A DNA stretch of 64,000 nt from Rhodopseudomonas palustris JSC-3b (GTDB taxonomy: Bacteria; Pseudomonadota; Alphaproteobacteria; Rhizobiales; Xanthobacteraceae), in the NCBI GenBank assembly GCA_000504425.1, contig KI632513.1:2018055-2082054 (forward strand), written 5' to 3'. The translations under genes were made by a program, and so were the position numbers. Positions within the stretch are counted from its first letter, which is position 1. Every line of letters starts with the position of its first letter. Positions 9,013 to 17,367 of this stretch are shown here, piece after piece. The notes under the pieces were generated by a model. It searched no databases, was not told the origin of the DNA, and saw only the letters and a list, made by a program, of their open reading frames with translations.

Positions 9013-9891
9013 ATGACTCTCGAACAGCTGCGCATCTTCATCGCCGTCGCCGACCACCAGCATGTCACCCGCGCCGCCGCCGAATTGCATCTGACGCAAT
9101 CGGCGGTGAGCGCGGCGATCGCGGCTTTGGAGCGGCGCTATGACGTGCGGCTGTTCGACCGGGTCGGCCGCGGCATCGTGCTGACCTCGACCGGCCAGCA
9201 GTTTTTGCGCGAGGCGCGCGCCGTTTTGGCCCGTGCCGATGCCGCCGTGCAGGTGCTGGATGAGCTCGCCGGGCTGAAGCGCGGCAGCGTGACGCTGGCG
9301 GCGAGCCAGACCGTGGCGAACTACTGGCTGCCGCCGCGGCTACAAGCCTTTCGCGCCGCCCATCCGCACATCACGCTGCAGCTCGAGATCGTCAACACCA
9401 CCCAGGCGGCGCAGGCGGTGCACGAGGGCCGTGCCGAACTCGGCTTTGTCGAAGACGACATTGATGACCCGACGCTGGCGGTGCGGCGGATCGACGAGGA
9501 CCGGCTGGTGATCGTGGTCGGCTCGCGCCACCCCTGGGCCGGGCAAAAAACCATCGCCGCCAGCCGGCTGAAAGCGAGTTGCTGGGTGCTGCGCGAACCG
9601 GGCTCCGGCACGCGTGCGATGTTCGAACGCGGTCTGCGCAAGGCCGGCATCAAGCCATCCGAGCTACGGATCGCGCTGGAACTGCCGTCCAACGAAGCGG
9701 TGCGCGCCGCGGTGGAAAGCTCGGACTGCGCCACCGCGATTTCCGAGCTGGTGGCCGCCTCGTCGCTGGCGGCCGGCACGCTACACCGCGTCGATTTCGA
9801 GCTGCCGCGGCGCTCATTTTCGGTGCTGCGCCACAAGGAACGCAGCCCGAGTCAGGCGGCAAAGGCGCTGCTGGCTCAGCTCGGCTGCTGA
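9013..9891 (+). CDS. LysR family regulator (YeiE/CysL-like)
   Basis: A 292-residue LysR-type regulator. The N-terminal winged helix reads FIAVADHQHVTRAAAELHL then TQSAVSAAIAALERRYDV, and the rest is a periplasmic-binding-protein-like effector domain containing GSVTLAASQTVANYWLP. It begins 4 nt after the exporter gene and is surely co-transcribed with it, so it probably controls that exporter in response to a sulfur or oxyanion signal; the effector is inference. The gene is convergent with the next crotonase gene, and a short GCTGCT...AGCAGC hairpin spans the stop region. Confidence 0.88.
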   Translation: MTLEQLRIFIAVADHQHVTRAAAELHLTQSAVSAAIAALERRYDVRLFDRVGRGIVLTSTGQQFLREARAVLARADAAVQVLDELAGLKRGSVTLAASQTVANYWLPPRLQAFRAAHPHITLQLEIVNTTQAAQAVHEGRAELGFVEDDIDDPTLAVRRIDEDRLVIVVGSRHPWAGQKTIAASRLKASCWVLREPGSGTRAMFERGLRKAGIKPSELRIALELPSNEAVRAAVESSDCATAISELVAASSLAAGTLHRVDFELPRRSFSVLRHKERSPSQAAKALLAQLGC

Positions 9892-9923
9892 TCCAAGCAG
9901 CGATCGACGCGGGTGGTCGGCAA

Positions 9924-10736
9924 CTACACGTCGGCGAAGCGCGGCGGCCGCTTTTGCAGATTGGCGAACACCGCTTCCATCTGGTTCTTGGAGCCGATCA
10001 GCTTTTGCTGCTCGATGCTTTCGGCGAGCAGCGCTGGACCGGGATCAACCGATAGTTTGTTGATCATGCGCTTGGCGGCGCGGATCGCGTCCGGGCTCTT
10101 GCCGGCGATCTCGCGCGCCAATTCCAGCGCCGCCGCGAGCGGATCCTCCGCGATCCGGGTCACCAGGCCATAGCTGCGCGCTTCCTCGGCCGAGATCACG
10201 CGGCCGGTGTAGATCAGGTCGCGCAAAATATCGTCGCGCAGCAGCGTCGCCAAAATCGGCGTGCCGGCCATGTCCGGCACCAGCCCCCATTTGATTTCCA
10301 TGATCGACATCCGGGCATCGGGCGCCAGCACGCGGATGTCGGCGCCGAGCGCGAGCTGAAAGCCGCCGCCATAAGCGACGCCATGCACCGCGGCGATCAC
10401 CGGCACCGGCAGCTGCCGCCAGCCCCACACCACCTGCTGCGGCGCATTGGCCTGGCCGTGGGTGCGCTTGGCAAGATCGCGCGCCGCTTCGGCGAGCAGG
10501 CCGGTGCTGCTTGAGGAACTCATCGCCGCGAACTGCGCCATGTCGAGGCCGGCGCAAAACGCCTTGCCCTCGCCGGACAGCACCACCGCGCGCAGCCCCT
10601 TCTCGCTGTGCAGCCGATCGAGCGTTGCCAGCAGCGCTTCAAACATCGCCGGATCGAGCGCGTTCATCTTGTCGGCGCGCGTCAGCCGCACATCGGCCAC
10701 GCCATCGGTGATCGTCACTGCAACCCTGTCGTTCAT
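9924..10736 (-). CDS. enoyl-CoA hydratase/isomerase family protein
   Basis: A 270-residue crotonase. The oxyanion-hole segments GEGKAFCAGLDM and VHGVAYGGGFQLALGADIR are intact. The segment MEIKWGLVPD carries an acidic pair eight residues apart, as in delta3,5-delta2,4-dienoyl-CoA isomerases, but the third acidic residue of that subfamily appears to be Gln here, so the exact reaction stays open. ATG 10736 has GGAGA upstream; an upstream GTG-frame extension to 10757 has none. It is divergent from a 2,4-dienoyl-CoA reductase-like gene and the two share a perfect inverted repeat, which suggests a joint role in unsaturated acyl-CoA breakdown. Confidence 0.85.
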   Translation of the reverse strand: MNDRVAVTITDGVADVRLTRADKMNALDPAMFEALLATLDRLHSEKGLRAVVLSGEGKAFCAGLDMAQFAAMSSSSSTGLLAEAARDLAKRTHGQANAPQQVVWGWRQLPVPVIAAVHGVAYGGGFQLALGADIRVLAPDARMSIMEIKWGLVPDMAGTPILATLLRDDILRDLIYTGRVISAEEARSYGLVTRIAEDPLAAALELAREIAGKSPDAIRAAKRMINKLSVDPGPALLAESIEQQKLIGSKNQMEAVFANLQKRPPRFADV

Positions 10737-10789
10737 TGCTGACCGTCTCCTGCCCAACCAGTTTGTCGCGCCGTACAGAAAAGCGTTGT

Positions 10790-10817
10790 CGTTAATTAGT
10801 CAATCGCCTAATTAACG
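10790..10817. promoter_or_regulatory. perfect 10-bp inverted repeat operator between crotonase and dienoyl-CoA reductase genes
   Basis: CGTTAATTAG (10790-10799) and CTAATTAACG (10808-10817) are exact reverse complements separated by 8 nt. The site is AT-rich in a GC-rich genome and lies between two divergent genes of acyl-CoA catabolism. Size and symmetry fit a TetR or MarR dimer. No such regulator gene is adjacent, so the binding protein is encoded elsewhere. Confidence 0.7.
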
Positions 10818-10848
10818 CAGCTAGCACATCACTGTTGCGGGGATCATC

Positions 10849-11721
10849 ATGTTCCAAGATCAGCTTCTCGCCGGCCGACGCATCCTGGTGACCGGAGGTG
10901 GTACCGGGCTCGGCAAATCGATGGCCGCCAAATTCCTGAGCCTCGGCGCCGAAGTGCATATTTGCGGCCGCCGCAAGGGCGTGTGCGACGATACCGCGAC
11001 TGAACTGATGGATACCTATGGCGGCCGGGTCGCGACCTATGCCGTCGATATCCGCGACGCCGGCGCGGTCGATCAGATGATCGAGACCATCTTTGACGAC
11101 GGCCCGCTCACTGATTTGATCAACAACGCGGCTGGAAATTTCATCTCACGGACAGAGGAGCTGAGCCCACGCGGTTTCGACGCCGTCGCCAACATCGTGA
11201 TGCACGGCACGTTCTACGTCACGCACGCGGTCGGCAAGCGCTGGATCGCCGGCGGCCATCGCGGCAATGTGGTGTCGATCACCACCACCTGGGTCCGCAA
11301 TGGCAGCCCCTATGTGGTGCCCTCCGCGATGAGCAAGGCCGCGGTGCACGCCATGACCATGTCGCTGGCCGCCGAATGGGGCCGCTACGGCATCCGCCTC
11401 AACACCATTGCGCCCGGCGAAATTCCGACCGAAGGCATGAGCAAGCGCATCAAGCCGGGCGACGAAGCCGGCGCGCAAACCATCAAATTCAATCCGATGG
11501 GCCGGGTCGGCACCATGGAGGAATTGCAGAACCTCGCGGTGTTTCTGATCTCGGGCGGCTGCGACTGGATCAATGGCGAAACCATCGCCATGGACGGCGC
11601 GCAGGCGCTGGCGACCGGCGGCAATTTCTATCAGCTGCGCGAATGGAGCGACGACGACTGGCGCATGGCGCGCGAGTCGATCCGCGCCCAGAACAACAAG
11701 GACCGCGCCCAGCGCGACTGA
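10849..11721 (+). CDS. SDR oxidoreductase of 2,4-dienoyl-CoA reductase type
   Basis: A 290-residue short-chain dehydrogenase. It has the NADP-binding TGGGTGLGKSMA, NNAAGNF, and the segment VVPSAMSKAAVHAMT, in which serine replaces the usual catalytic tyrosine four residues before the lysine. Mammalian mitochondrial DECR1 has the same VVPSAxxK arrangement as well as the following LAAEWGRYG and WINGETIAMDG segments, so this fits an NADPH-dependent 2,4-dienoyl-CoA reductase that helps degrade unsaturated fatty acids. The neighbouring crotonase is divergent and shares an operator-like repeat; an acyl-CoA ligase follows on the same strand after 202 nt. Identification is from remembered family features. 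Confidence 0.8.
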   Translation: MFQDQLLAGRRILVTGGGTGLGKSMAAKFLSLGAEVHICGRRKGVCDDTATELMDTYGGRVATYAVDIRDAGAVDQMIETIFDDGPLTDLINNAAGNFISRTEELSPRGFDAVANIVMHGTFYVTHAVGKRWIAGGHRGNVVSITTTWVRNGSPYVVPSAMSKAAVHAMTMSLAAEWGRYGIRLNTIAPGEIPTEGMSKRIKPGDEAGAQTIKFNPMGRVGTMEELQNLAVFLISGGCDWINGETIAMDGAQALATGGNFYQLREWSDDDWRMARESIRAQNNKDRAQRD

Positions 11722-11923
11722 GCCGCCGCGCGCTTACCCTGGCCCCGTTGCTGCACCTGCTCACAACACGGCGGCGCCGCAAACCCATACGGCGGCGCTG
11801 TTCACTAATCCTCGCTCCTTCCCGGGGCCGGCATAGCCGGCCGTGCGCGCGCTTGTATTCGCCTGCAAAGCGCGGCAGTCTGATGGTCAACAATAACTAA
11901 CAATCACCATCGAGGGAGCGAAC

Positions 11924-13501
11924 ATGTCTGGCCCGACGGAGGCGGCCACGCTGGCCGATGTCGTGCGCCTGCAGGCCAAGGCGCGCGGTGATCAGATCGC
12001 ATTCGAGTTTGAGGGGCGCTGCACCTCGTTCGCCGCGCTCGACCACCATACCAACCAGGTCGCGCATGCCTTGATCGCGGCCGGACTCAAACCCGGCCAG
12101 CGCATCGCCTATCTCGGCAAGAACAGCGACGCCTATTTTGAGCTGCTGCTCGGTGCGATGAAAGCCGGCGTGGTGCTGACGCCGATCAATTGGCGGCTGG
12201 CAGTTCCGGAAGTGGTGTATATCGTCAACGACTGCCACGCGCTGCTGCTGTTTGTCGGCCATGGCTTTGTCGATGAAGTGCGGCGGCTGCGCGCTCAGCT
12301 GCCCGGCGTCACCACCATCATCACCACCGAAGGCGGTGCGCCGGAATGGCCGGACTACACGCCCTGGCGCGACGCCCAGCCGGACGGCGATCCCGGCCTC
12401 GCGCTGCAGGAGAGCGCGGTCGCCATTCAGCTCTACACGTCCGGCACCACCGGCCATCCCAAAGGCGCGATGCTGAGCCACCGCAATCTGCTGGCGCTGG
12501 TGCGCGCCCATGGCACCGAACCCCCGGAATGGAATCGCTGGAGCTGCGAGGACGTTTCGCTGGTGGCGATGCCGATCTTCCATATCGGCGGCTCGGGCTG
12601 GGGCGTGCTCGGCGTGTTCCACGGCGCGCGCGGCGTGATCGCACGCGAGTTCGAGCCCCATAAGGTGCTCGATCTGTTTGAGCAACACGGCATCACCAAG
12701 CTGTTCATGGTGCCCGCCGCGATGCAATTCGTGGTGCGGCAGCCGCGCGCCCGGCAGATGGATTTTTCGCGGCTGCGCTACATGATGTATGGCGCCTCGC
12801 CGATTCCGGCTGCTTTGCTGCGCGAATGCATCAACGTGTTCAAATGCGGCTTCGTGCAGATGTATGGCATGACCGAAACCGCCGGAACCATCGTGGCACT
12901 GGCGCCCGAAGACCACGACGTCGATTCCGAGAAGATCCGCTCGGCCGGCAAAGCGCTGCCCGGCGTCGAACTGGCCATCCTCGATCCGGATGGCAACCGG
13001 CTGCCGCCGCGCAGCGTCGGCGAGATTGCGACCCGCTCGGCATCGAACATGGTGGGCTACTGGAACCTACCGGAAGCGACCGCACGCACCATCGACGGCG
13101 ACAATTGGCTGCGTACTGGCGATGCCGGCTATCTCGATGAAGACGGCTTTCTATACATTCACGACCGCATCAAGGACATGATCATCTCCGGCGGCGAGAA
13201 CATCTATCCGGCCGAAGTGGAGAGCGCGTTGTGCGACCACCCCGACATCGCGGAAGCGGCCGTCATCGGCGTGCCTGATGACATCTGGGGCGAAGCCGTG
13301 AAGGCGATGGTGGTGTTGAAACCCGGCCGCGAGCCCAATGTGCATGACATCATCGCGTTCGCGCATCAGCGCATCGCCAAATTCAAGACGCCGCGCTCGA
13401 TCGACTTTCTGCCGGAACTGCCGCGGAATGGTTCCGGCAAAATCCTGCGCCGCGAACTACGCGCGCGCTATTGGGCCGGGCGCGATCGGCAGGTCAATTA
13501 A
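11924..13501 (+). CDS. acyl-CoA synthetase (AMP-dependent, fatty acid type)
   Basis: A 525-residue adenylate-forming ligase that activates a carboxylic acid to its CoA thioester via an acyl-AMP. Visible motifs are YTSGTTGHPKGAMLSH (P-loop, about residue 170), MYGMTETAGT, the hinge region GDAGYLDEDGFLYIHDR followed by KDMIISGGENIYP, and the C-terminal NGSGKILRREL with the catalytic lysine. Length is normal. The ATG has GAGGGAG upstream. A weak inverted repeat GATGGT/ACCATC (11882-11911) lies just before the gene. Context with crotonases and a dienoyl-CoA reductase points to a medium- or long-chain fatty acid substrate, but specificity cannot be read. Confidence 0.9.
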   Translation: MSGPTEAATLADVVRLQAKARGDQIAFEFEGRCTSFAALDHHTNQVAHALIAAGLKPGQRIAYLGKNSDAYFELLLGAMKAGVVLTPINWRLAVPEVVYIVNDCHALLLFVGHGFVDEVRRLRAQLPGVTTIITTEGGAPEWPDYTPWRDAQPDGDPGLALQESAVAIQLYTSGTTGHPKGAMLSHRNLLALVRAHGTEPPEWNRWSCEDVSLVAMPIFHIGGSGWGVLGVFHGARGVIAREFEPHKVLDLFEQHGITKLFMVPAAMQFVVRQPRARQMDFSRLRYMMYGASPIPAALLRECINVFKCGFVQMYGMTETAGTIVALAPEDHDVDSEKIRSAGKALPGVELAILDPDGNRLPPRSVGEIATRSASNMVGYWNLPEATARTIDGDNWLRTGDAGYLDEDGFLYIHDRIKDMIISGGENIYPAEVESALCDHPDIAEAAVIGVPDDIWGEAVKAMVVLKPGREPNVHDIIAFAHQRIAKFKTPRSIDFLPELPRNGSGKILRRELRARYWAGRDRQVN

Positions 13502-13790
13502 GTCCGCGCGAATGCAACCCTGGCTATGTCCGCGCCACGAGCGCGGCAGGCCTTGCAGCGATCACAATTGAACCTGTTCCGGTGTGGCGAAACGTAATGG
13601 CGGGGCGACGGCGATCGTCGCCGCGGTGTCGATTTAGCTCGATTATTGAGAGGCTTGCCGCATTGCGCAAAACGGCTGGCAGGATCGCCCTATCCCGAAT
13701 GGTGACCAAAGATCGGCGAATTTGAGATTCCTCAACTTGGCAGCGACCACCACCGCCATTCTTACAAAAGTTGTGTTGAGGGCAGGTTCC

Positions 13791-15179
13791 ATGAAGCACC
13801 AACGGATCAGCAGTGAACGTGACTACGTCGCCGGTGCAACATCGACACTCGACTTTGCTTCGAGCTTCGCTAGTTCCAACGCGTTGCGGCCCCGAGCACA
13901 CGCCGTCATCCCGGGCGGTGCGCATACTTACGCCAAGGGCGATGATCAATATCCGCTGATCGCGCCGGGCTTCATCGAACGCGGCCTCGGCTGTCATGTC
14001 TGGGATGTCGATGGCAACCGCTTCATCGAATATGGCATGGGGCTGCGCGCGGTGACGCTCGGCCACGCCTATCCCGCCGTGATCAAAGCCGCGGCCCAGC
14101 AGATGGCACTCGGCGCCAATTTCACCCGGCCCTCGCCCTTGGAGATGGAATGCGCCGAAGCGCTGCTGCAGGTCGTCCCGAGCGCCGACATGGTGAAATT
14201 CACCAAGGACGGCTCGACCGCGACCACGGCGGCGGTGCGGCTGGCGCGGGCCTATACCGGCCGCGACATGATCGCGGTGTGCGCCGATCATCCGTTCTTC
14301 TCCTATGATGACTGGGCGATCTGCACCACGCCGATGAGCGCCGGCATTCCGCATCAGGTGTCGGACCTGACGCTCAGCTTCCGTTACAACGACATTCCCG
14401 GCGTAGCGGCGATGTTCGCCGCCTGCCCGGGCCGGATCGCGGCATTGATCCTGGAAGCCGCCAAGGATGTCGAGCCCGCGCCCGGCTATCTCAACGAGCT
14501 GCGCGAGCTGTGCCATCGCAATGGCGCGCTGCTGATCCTCGACGAGATGATTACCGGCTTCCGCTGGCCGGACCAGAGCGCGCAGCGCCATTATGGCGTC
14601 GAGGCGGATCTGTCCACCTTCGGCAAAGCGCTCGGCAATGGCTTTGCCGTCTCGGCGCTGGTCGGCAAGCGCGACATCATGCGGCTCGGCGGCAGCGAGC
14701 ATGATGGCAATCGGGTGTTTCTGCTCTCCACCACCCATGGCGCCGAGACCCATGCACTGGCCGCTGCGCTGGCGGTGATGGACATCTATCGCAACGAGCC
14801 GGTAGTCGAGACGCTGGCCCAGCAGGGCGAACGGCTGCGCGCAGGCGTGGAAGCCGCCGCCGAGCGCCACGGGGTCAGCGAGTACTTCCAGCTGCGCGGC
14901 CAGCCCTGCAACCTGGTCTATATCAGCCGCGACCGCGACGGCGCGCCCTCGCAGCTATTCCGGACCTTGTTCTTGCAGGAGACCATCCGGCGCGGCGTGC
15001 TGGCGCCTTCGCTGGTGGTCAGCTATTCGCATAGTGATGACGACATCAACCACACCATCGACGCGATCGATGGCGCGCTCGGCATCTATCGCCGCGCGCT
15101 CGAAGACGGCGCAGAAGCCTATCTGATCGGCCGTCCGGTCAAGCCGGTGTTCCGTTGCTACGGTGATCTGCATCACTGA
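13791..15179 (+). CDS. glutamate-1-semialdehyde aminomutase-like class III aminotransferase
   Basis: A 462-residue PLP enzyme of the class III aminotransferase family, closest in style to glutamate-1-semialdehyde 2,1-aminomutase (PGGAHTYAKG, WDVDGNRFIEYGMGLRAVTLGH, LILDEMITGFRW, TFGKALGNG with PLP lysine K279). It differs from housekeeping HemL in being longer, with an extra N-terminal segment and extended C-terminus, and it is not near haem genes, so a different amino-group transfer reaction is likely. I start at ATG 13791 with GAGGG upstream; a longer in-frame start at 13722 has no ribosome site. A 289-nt stretch without genes precedes it. The true substrate is unknown. Confidence 0.8.
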   Translation: MKHQRISSERDYVAGATSTLDFASSFASSNALRPRAHAVIPGGAHTYAKGDDQYPLIAPGFIERGLGCHVWDVDGNRFIEYGMGLRAVTLGHAYPAVIKAAAQQMALGANFTRPSPLEMECAEALLQVVPSADMVKFTKDGSTATTAAVRLARAYTGRDMIAVCADHPFFSYDDWAICTTPMSAGIPHQVSDLTLSFRYNDIPGVAAMFAACPGRIAALILEAAKDVEPAPGYLNELRELCHRNGALLILDEMITGFRWPDQSAQRHYGVEADLSTFGKALGNGFAVSALVGKRDIMRLGGSEHDGNRVFLLSTTHGAETHALAAALAVMDIYRNEPVVETLAQQGERLRAGVEAAAERHGVSEYFQLRGQPCNLVYISRDRDGAPSQLFRTLFLQETIRRGVLAPSLVVSYSHSDDDINHTIDAIDGALGIYRRALEDGAEAYLIGRPVKPVFRCYGDLHH

Positions 15180-15519
15180 ACGCCAGCCGCGTGGCTGTTT
15201 TGACAACAGCTGTTGCTACACAGCAGCACGGACGCAGCGTGCGCCGGGGCGTCGCTCGCGCGCGACCATGCGTCAACGATACTCAGGACAGACCAACGCT
15301 TTTCGTCGGCAACAGCTGCTGCGTTAACGGATAGTTGGTCATTACTACTTGGTCTTCTCGCTGCGACAATCTTGCAACGTTCGCGCTGATATCGCTTTGG
15401 CCGCAGCGCATGGCTCAAAAATCGGTTGTACTTGCCAGGCCGCTCTCGTAAGTCTCCGAGGGTCAGTCAAGGGCGCGATTGCTATCGCTGGGCGCGCAAC
15501 GCAACCGAGAGGCAGGCCA
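15180..15519. other. 340-nt non-coding stretch before crotonase gene
   Basis: No gene is supported here. It contains a 12-bp perfect palindrome CAACAGCTGTTG (15204-15215) and a related CAACAGCTGCTG at about 15309. These could be protein-binding sites. The frame that opens upstream of the crotonase from 15349 lacks a ribosome site. Confidence 0.4.
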
Positions 15520-16299
15520 ATGCCGTTACAGTTTTCCACGGTCGAGCGCCGCGGACGAGTCACCATTGTCACCTTGTCGCGGCCGGAGGTGATGAATGCG
15601 CTGCACAGCGACGCCCATTTCGAGCTGCATCAGGTCTTCAACGACTTTGCCAGCGATCCTGATCAATGGGTGGCGATCATCACCGGCGCGGGTGATCGCG
15701 CGTTCTGCGCTGGCAATGATCTGAAATGGCAGGCCTCCGGTGGCCGGCGCGGCTGGGATAGCAGCGGCTTCGCTGGGCTGACCGCGCGCTTCGATTGCGA
15801 CAAGCCGATCATTGCGGCGGTCAATGGCGTGGCGATGGGCGGTGGTTTTGAAGTGGCGCTGGCCTGCGATCTGATCATCGCCGCCGAGAATGCGGTGTTC
15901 GCGCTGCCGGAGCCGCGGGTCGGGCTGGCGGCACTGGCGGGCGGGCTGCACCGGCTGCCGCGCCAGATCGGGCTGAAACGCGCAATGGGCATGATCCTCA
16001 CCGGCCGCCATGTCAGCGCCAAGGAGGGCTATGAGCTCGGCTTCGTCAACGAAGTGGTGCCACTTGGCGAAGCGCTGGCGGCGGCGGAAAGCTGGGCCGA
16101 GCAGATCTGCAAGAACAGCCCAATGTCGATCCGCGCCTCGAAACAGGCCACTCAGATGGGCTCGATGGTGACGCTGGAACAGGCGATCGCCGACCAGCGC
16201 GACTATCCCGCTGTGCGCGCCATGATTGCCTCACAGGACTATATCGAAGGCCCGAAAGCTTTTGCCGAAAAGCGGCCGCCGCGCTGGCTCGGCAAGTAA
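15520..16299 (+). CDS. enoyl-CoA hydratase/isomerase family protein
   Basis: A 259-residue crotonase with GDRAFCAGNDLKW and VNGVAMGGGFEVALACDLI, the two segments that build the oxyanion hole, and LPEPRVGLAAL with the glutamate expected at the second catalytic position. That pattern fits true hydratases or carnitinyl-CoA dehydratase-like enzymes. I use ATG 15520; the open frame extends 57 codons further up without a ribosome site and without homology to the family. The next gene is convergent and is also a crotonase; a strong hairpin separates them. Confidence 0.87.
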   Translation: MPLQFSTVERRGRVTIVTLSRPEVMNALHSDAHFELHQVFNDFASDPDQWVAIITGAGDRAFCAGNDLKWQASGGRRGWDSSGFAGLTARFDCDKPIIAAVNGVAMGGGFEVALACDLIIAAENAVFALPEPRVGLAALAGGLHRLPRQIGLKRAMGMILTGRHVSAKEGYELGFVNEVVPLGEALAAAESWAEQICKNSPMSIRASKQATQMGSMVTLEQAIADQRDYPAVRAMIASQDYIEGPKAFAEKRPPRWLGK

Positions 16300-16309
16300 T
16301 CGGTGTTGT

Positions 16310-16335
16310 CGGCGCGCCCTGCAAAGGGCGCGCCG
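16310..16335. terminator. 11-bp GC hairpin between convergent crotonase genes
   Basis: CGGCGCGCCCT and AGGGCGCGCCG form a perfect 11-bp stem with a GCAA tetraloop, 10 nt after one stop codon and about 66 nt from the convergent gene's stop. There is no T-run, so this would be a bidirectional terminator-like hairpin or an mRNA 3-prime stabiliser rather than a classical intrinsic terminator. Confidence 0.5.
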
Positions 16336-16401
16336 CATCTCTCAATGGGCAAGGCCGCGGACAGCGACGCCGCGCGGTGAATTGCCGGGTCACTTGCCGG
16401 G

Positions 16402-17199
16402 CTACTTGCCCTTGAACTGCGCCGGCCGCTTTTGCAGAAACGCGGTGACGCCTTCGATGAAGTCGCCCGCTGAGCCGGCGATCTGCTGCGCCTCGAATTC
16501 CAGATTGAGCTGATCCTCAAAACTGTTTTCCGGGCTGTCCCAATAGAGCTTGCGGATCAGCGACAGCGCCACGGTGGGGCCTGCGGCCAGTTCGCGCGCC
16601 ATCTTCATGGTCTCGTCCCAAAACACCGCATCGTCATAGACGCGGTTGACGAGGCCCCATTGCAGCGCGGTTTCGGCCGGCAGTTTTTCGCCGAGTAGCG
16701 ACAGTTCTAGCGCGCGCGCCTTGCCGATCAGGCGCGGCAGCAGCCAGGTCGAGCCGCAGTCCGGCACGAGGCCAATGCGGCGGAACGCCTGCAAAAAGTA
16801 GCTGGAGCGCGTGCACAGGATCATGTCGCCCATCATGGCAAAGCTCATGCCGGCGCCAGCCGCCGGGCCATTGACCGCAGTGACGATCGGACAATGCAGC
16901 TTGCGCAGCCGGCGCAGCAACGGATGAAACGCGGTTTCCAGCGCCGCGCCCGCGAGCTTGCCGGTGCTCATCTTGTTGTGGTCACCGCGGCCCTGCAGAT
17001 TGGCACCCGTGCAGAACGCACGGCCCGCGCCGGTGATCACCAGACAGCGCACCTCGGCCTTCTTGTCTTCGATCGCGTCCAGTGCCTGCGACAGCCCGCC
17101 GAGCATATCGACCGAGACGGCATTCATCACCTCCTGATGATCAAGCGTCAGGATCGCGACGGCACCGTCGAACGCAAGTGTGGCGTGTTTGAACTGCAT
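16402..17199 (-). CDS. enoyl-CoA hydratase/isomerase family protein (PaaG-like)
   Basis: A 265-residue crotonase. GAGRAFCTGANLQG and VNGPAAGAGMSFAMMGD give the oxyanion hole, and FRRIGLVPDCGSTWLLPRLIG matches the PaaG/EchA subgroup that has an aspartate in this loop and lacks the first hydratase glutamate, so isomerase activity is more likely than simple hydration. ATG 17199 follows GAGGAAG at 4-10 nt; the TTG four codons upstream overlaps the ribosome site. It is divergent from the SDR at 17368. Substrate unknown; PaaG itself acts on an epoxyphenylacetyl-CoA. Confidence 0.85.
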   Translation of the reverse strand: MQFKHATLAFDGAVAILTLDHQEVMNAVSVDMLGGLSQALDAIEDKKAEVRCLVITGAGRAFCTGANLQGRGDHNKMSTGKLAGAALETAFHPLLRRLRKLHCPIVTAVNGPAAGAGMSFAMMGDMILCTRSSYFLQAFRRIGLVPDCGSTWLLPRLIGKARALELSLLGEKLPAETALQWGLVNRVYDDAVFWDETMKMARELAAGPTVALSLIRKLYWDSPENSFEDQLNLEFEAQQIAGSAGDFIEGVTAFLQKRPAQFKGK

Positions 17200-17367
17200 G
17201 GGCTTCCTCAATCAGTCCGCGCGGTTGATCCCGCCGGATGGAATTCGATTTGGTTGTTCGCTGCATATTTGATTTTTCGCGTCCGCTTGTCCATGGTCGT
17301 CTGGTCACACCGCCCTCACGCAAGGACGCGCGGTCAACACGCGCCGGTACCACTGGAAACGCGCAGC

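Noticed and set aside
9885-9902. GCTGCT-GATCCA-AGCAGC hairpin at the end of the LysR gene
   Set aside because: Only a 6-bp stem overlapping the stop codon with no T-run; too weak to call a terminator.
11826-11842. GGCCGGC-ATA-GCCGGCC hairpin upstream of the acyl-CoA ligase gene
   Set aside because: A 7-bp GC stem is expected by chance in such GC-rich intergenic sequence and it is not near a stop or start codon.
13524-14870. A minus-strand open frame of 448 codons opposite the GSA-aminomutase-like gene
   Set aside because: It is the shadow of a conserved PLP enzyme on the plus strand.
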